A stretch of DNA of 64,000 nt from Climacteris rufus. Its lineage: Eukaryota > Chordata > Aves > Passeriformes > Climacteridae. The DNA is taken from NCBI GenBank assembly GCA_013398175.1, contig VZRZ01008248.1, forward strand, positions 755,385 to 819,384, given 5' to 3'. The notes under the pieces were generated by a model. That model was not told the origin of the DNA. It saw nothing but the letters and a program-made list of their open reading frames with translations, and ran no database searches. Below, in pieces: positions 63,682-64,000 of this stretch (position 1 is its first letter; each line of letters starts with the position of its first letter). A program made the position numbers and the translations under genes.

Positions 63682-64000
63682 TGCCTGTGTGGTGTGGTTG
63701 ATCCTCTCACAATATTGCTGTTCTGTTTCTAGAAGCAGGTGCTTGTCCTGGCTCTCCCAATTGATCTGTTGGCATCACCTCAGGGTGCAGAGCCTTGCTA
63801 AATGGGCTGACACGCTTATTAATTGGCATAGTGTCAATCATCACTGAATTTCACCATGTGTTACAAAATTTTATAAATGGCTATGTTGTGTGAAACACAT
63901 GGGTGCTGGCTCTCTGTGCAAGTCCTCAAGGTTATAAAGGCACTAATCTGTATGTTTTGCAGACTGAAATATTTTTGCTCTGTCATTAGAAAAAGACCAA

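Larger units (their letters stand above)
21938..64000 (+). other. ATP8A2: Downstream ATP8A2 intron (partial)
   Basis: I looked for the next flippase exon (VSPLQK, GDGANDV and GISGNEG motifs) and found none, so the intron would run at least 42 kb. Large introns are known for this gene in other vertebrates. It holds four CR1 insertions, one of them split by a solo LTR, a probable MIR fragment, G/T tracts and small tandem duplications. Stretches with no supportable feature include 23600-27700, 27900-28950, 29050-33050, 34500-38370, 38520-41500, 42900-47650, 47850-50850, 50950-53800, 53950-54550, 54650-57500 and 58850-63350, apart from candidate conserved blocks listed as findings. Confidence 0.7.

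Noticed and set aside
1..64000. CRISPR arrays, bacterial operons, phage or integron structures
   Set aside because: The sequence is vertebrate intronic DNA with no spaced identical repeats, no dense coding and no prokaryotic gene signals.

Overview
This window looks like intronic sequence from a bird genome, most likely a passerine. Avian origin is indicated by CR1 LINE fragments carrying the typical 3' end, an ERV solo LTR, and no mammalian Alu/L1 or dense microsatellites. The passerine call rests on one SINE at 17767-17889, which joins a tRNA-Ile-like head to a CR1-type tail. That is the architecture of TguSINE1-type elements known from songbirds.

The only protein-coding sequence I can support is one internal exon at 21765-21937 on the plus strand. 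It encodes 57 residues plus two bases of the P-type (P4) ATPase phosphorylation domain and matches ATP8A2 better than ATP8A1. It has clean AG and GT splice signals. The rest of the window is therefore read as intron of ATP8A2: at least 21.7 kb upstream and 42 kb downstream of the exon. I found no neighbouring ATP8A2 exon and no convincing second gene. The other open reading frames look like chance frames or frames inside CR1.

Repeat layout, left to right: CR1 (minus) at 10.3 kb; CR1 3' end (plus) at 13.0-13.4 kb; tRNA-derived SINE (minus) at 17.8 kb; the ATP8A2 exon at 21.8 kb; a CR1 RT-end fragment lacking its 3' end (plus) at 22.9-23.6 kb; an old CR1 (minus) at 33.1 kb split by a 1,244-bp solo LTR at 33152-34395; a probable ancient MIR fragment at 38.4 kb; a long diverged CR1 (minus) at 57.9-58.8 kb; and a well-preserved CR1 3' end (plus) at 63.4-63.7 kb. 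Between them lie G/T-rich tracts, mostly on the plus strand, plus short tandem duplications and hairpins.

The clearest structural find is the nested insertion near 33-34.4 kb. The LTR starts TG and ends CA, has near-perfect terminal inverted repeats, is flanked by an exact 5-bp target duplication (ccaga), and carries an imperfect tandem duplication of about 170 bp. I did not find evidence of a new multi-gene system. Several AT-rich stretches look like possible conserved non-coding elements, but this needs cross-species alignment.
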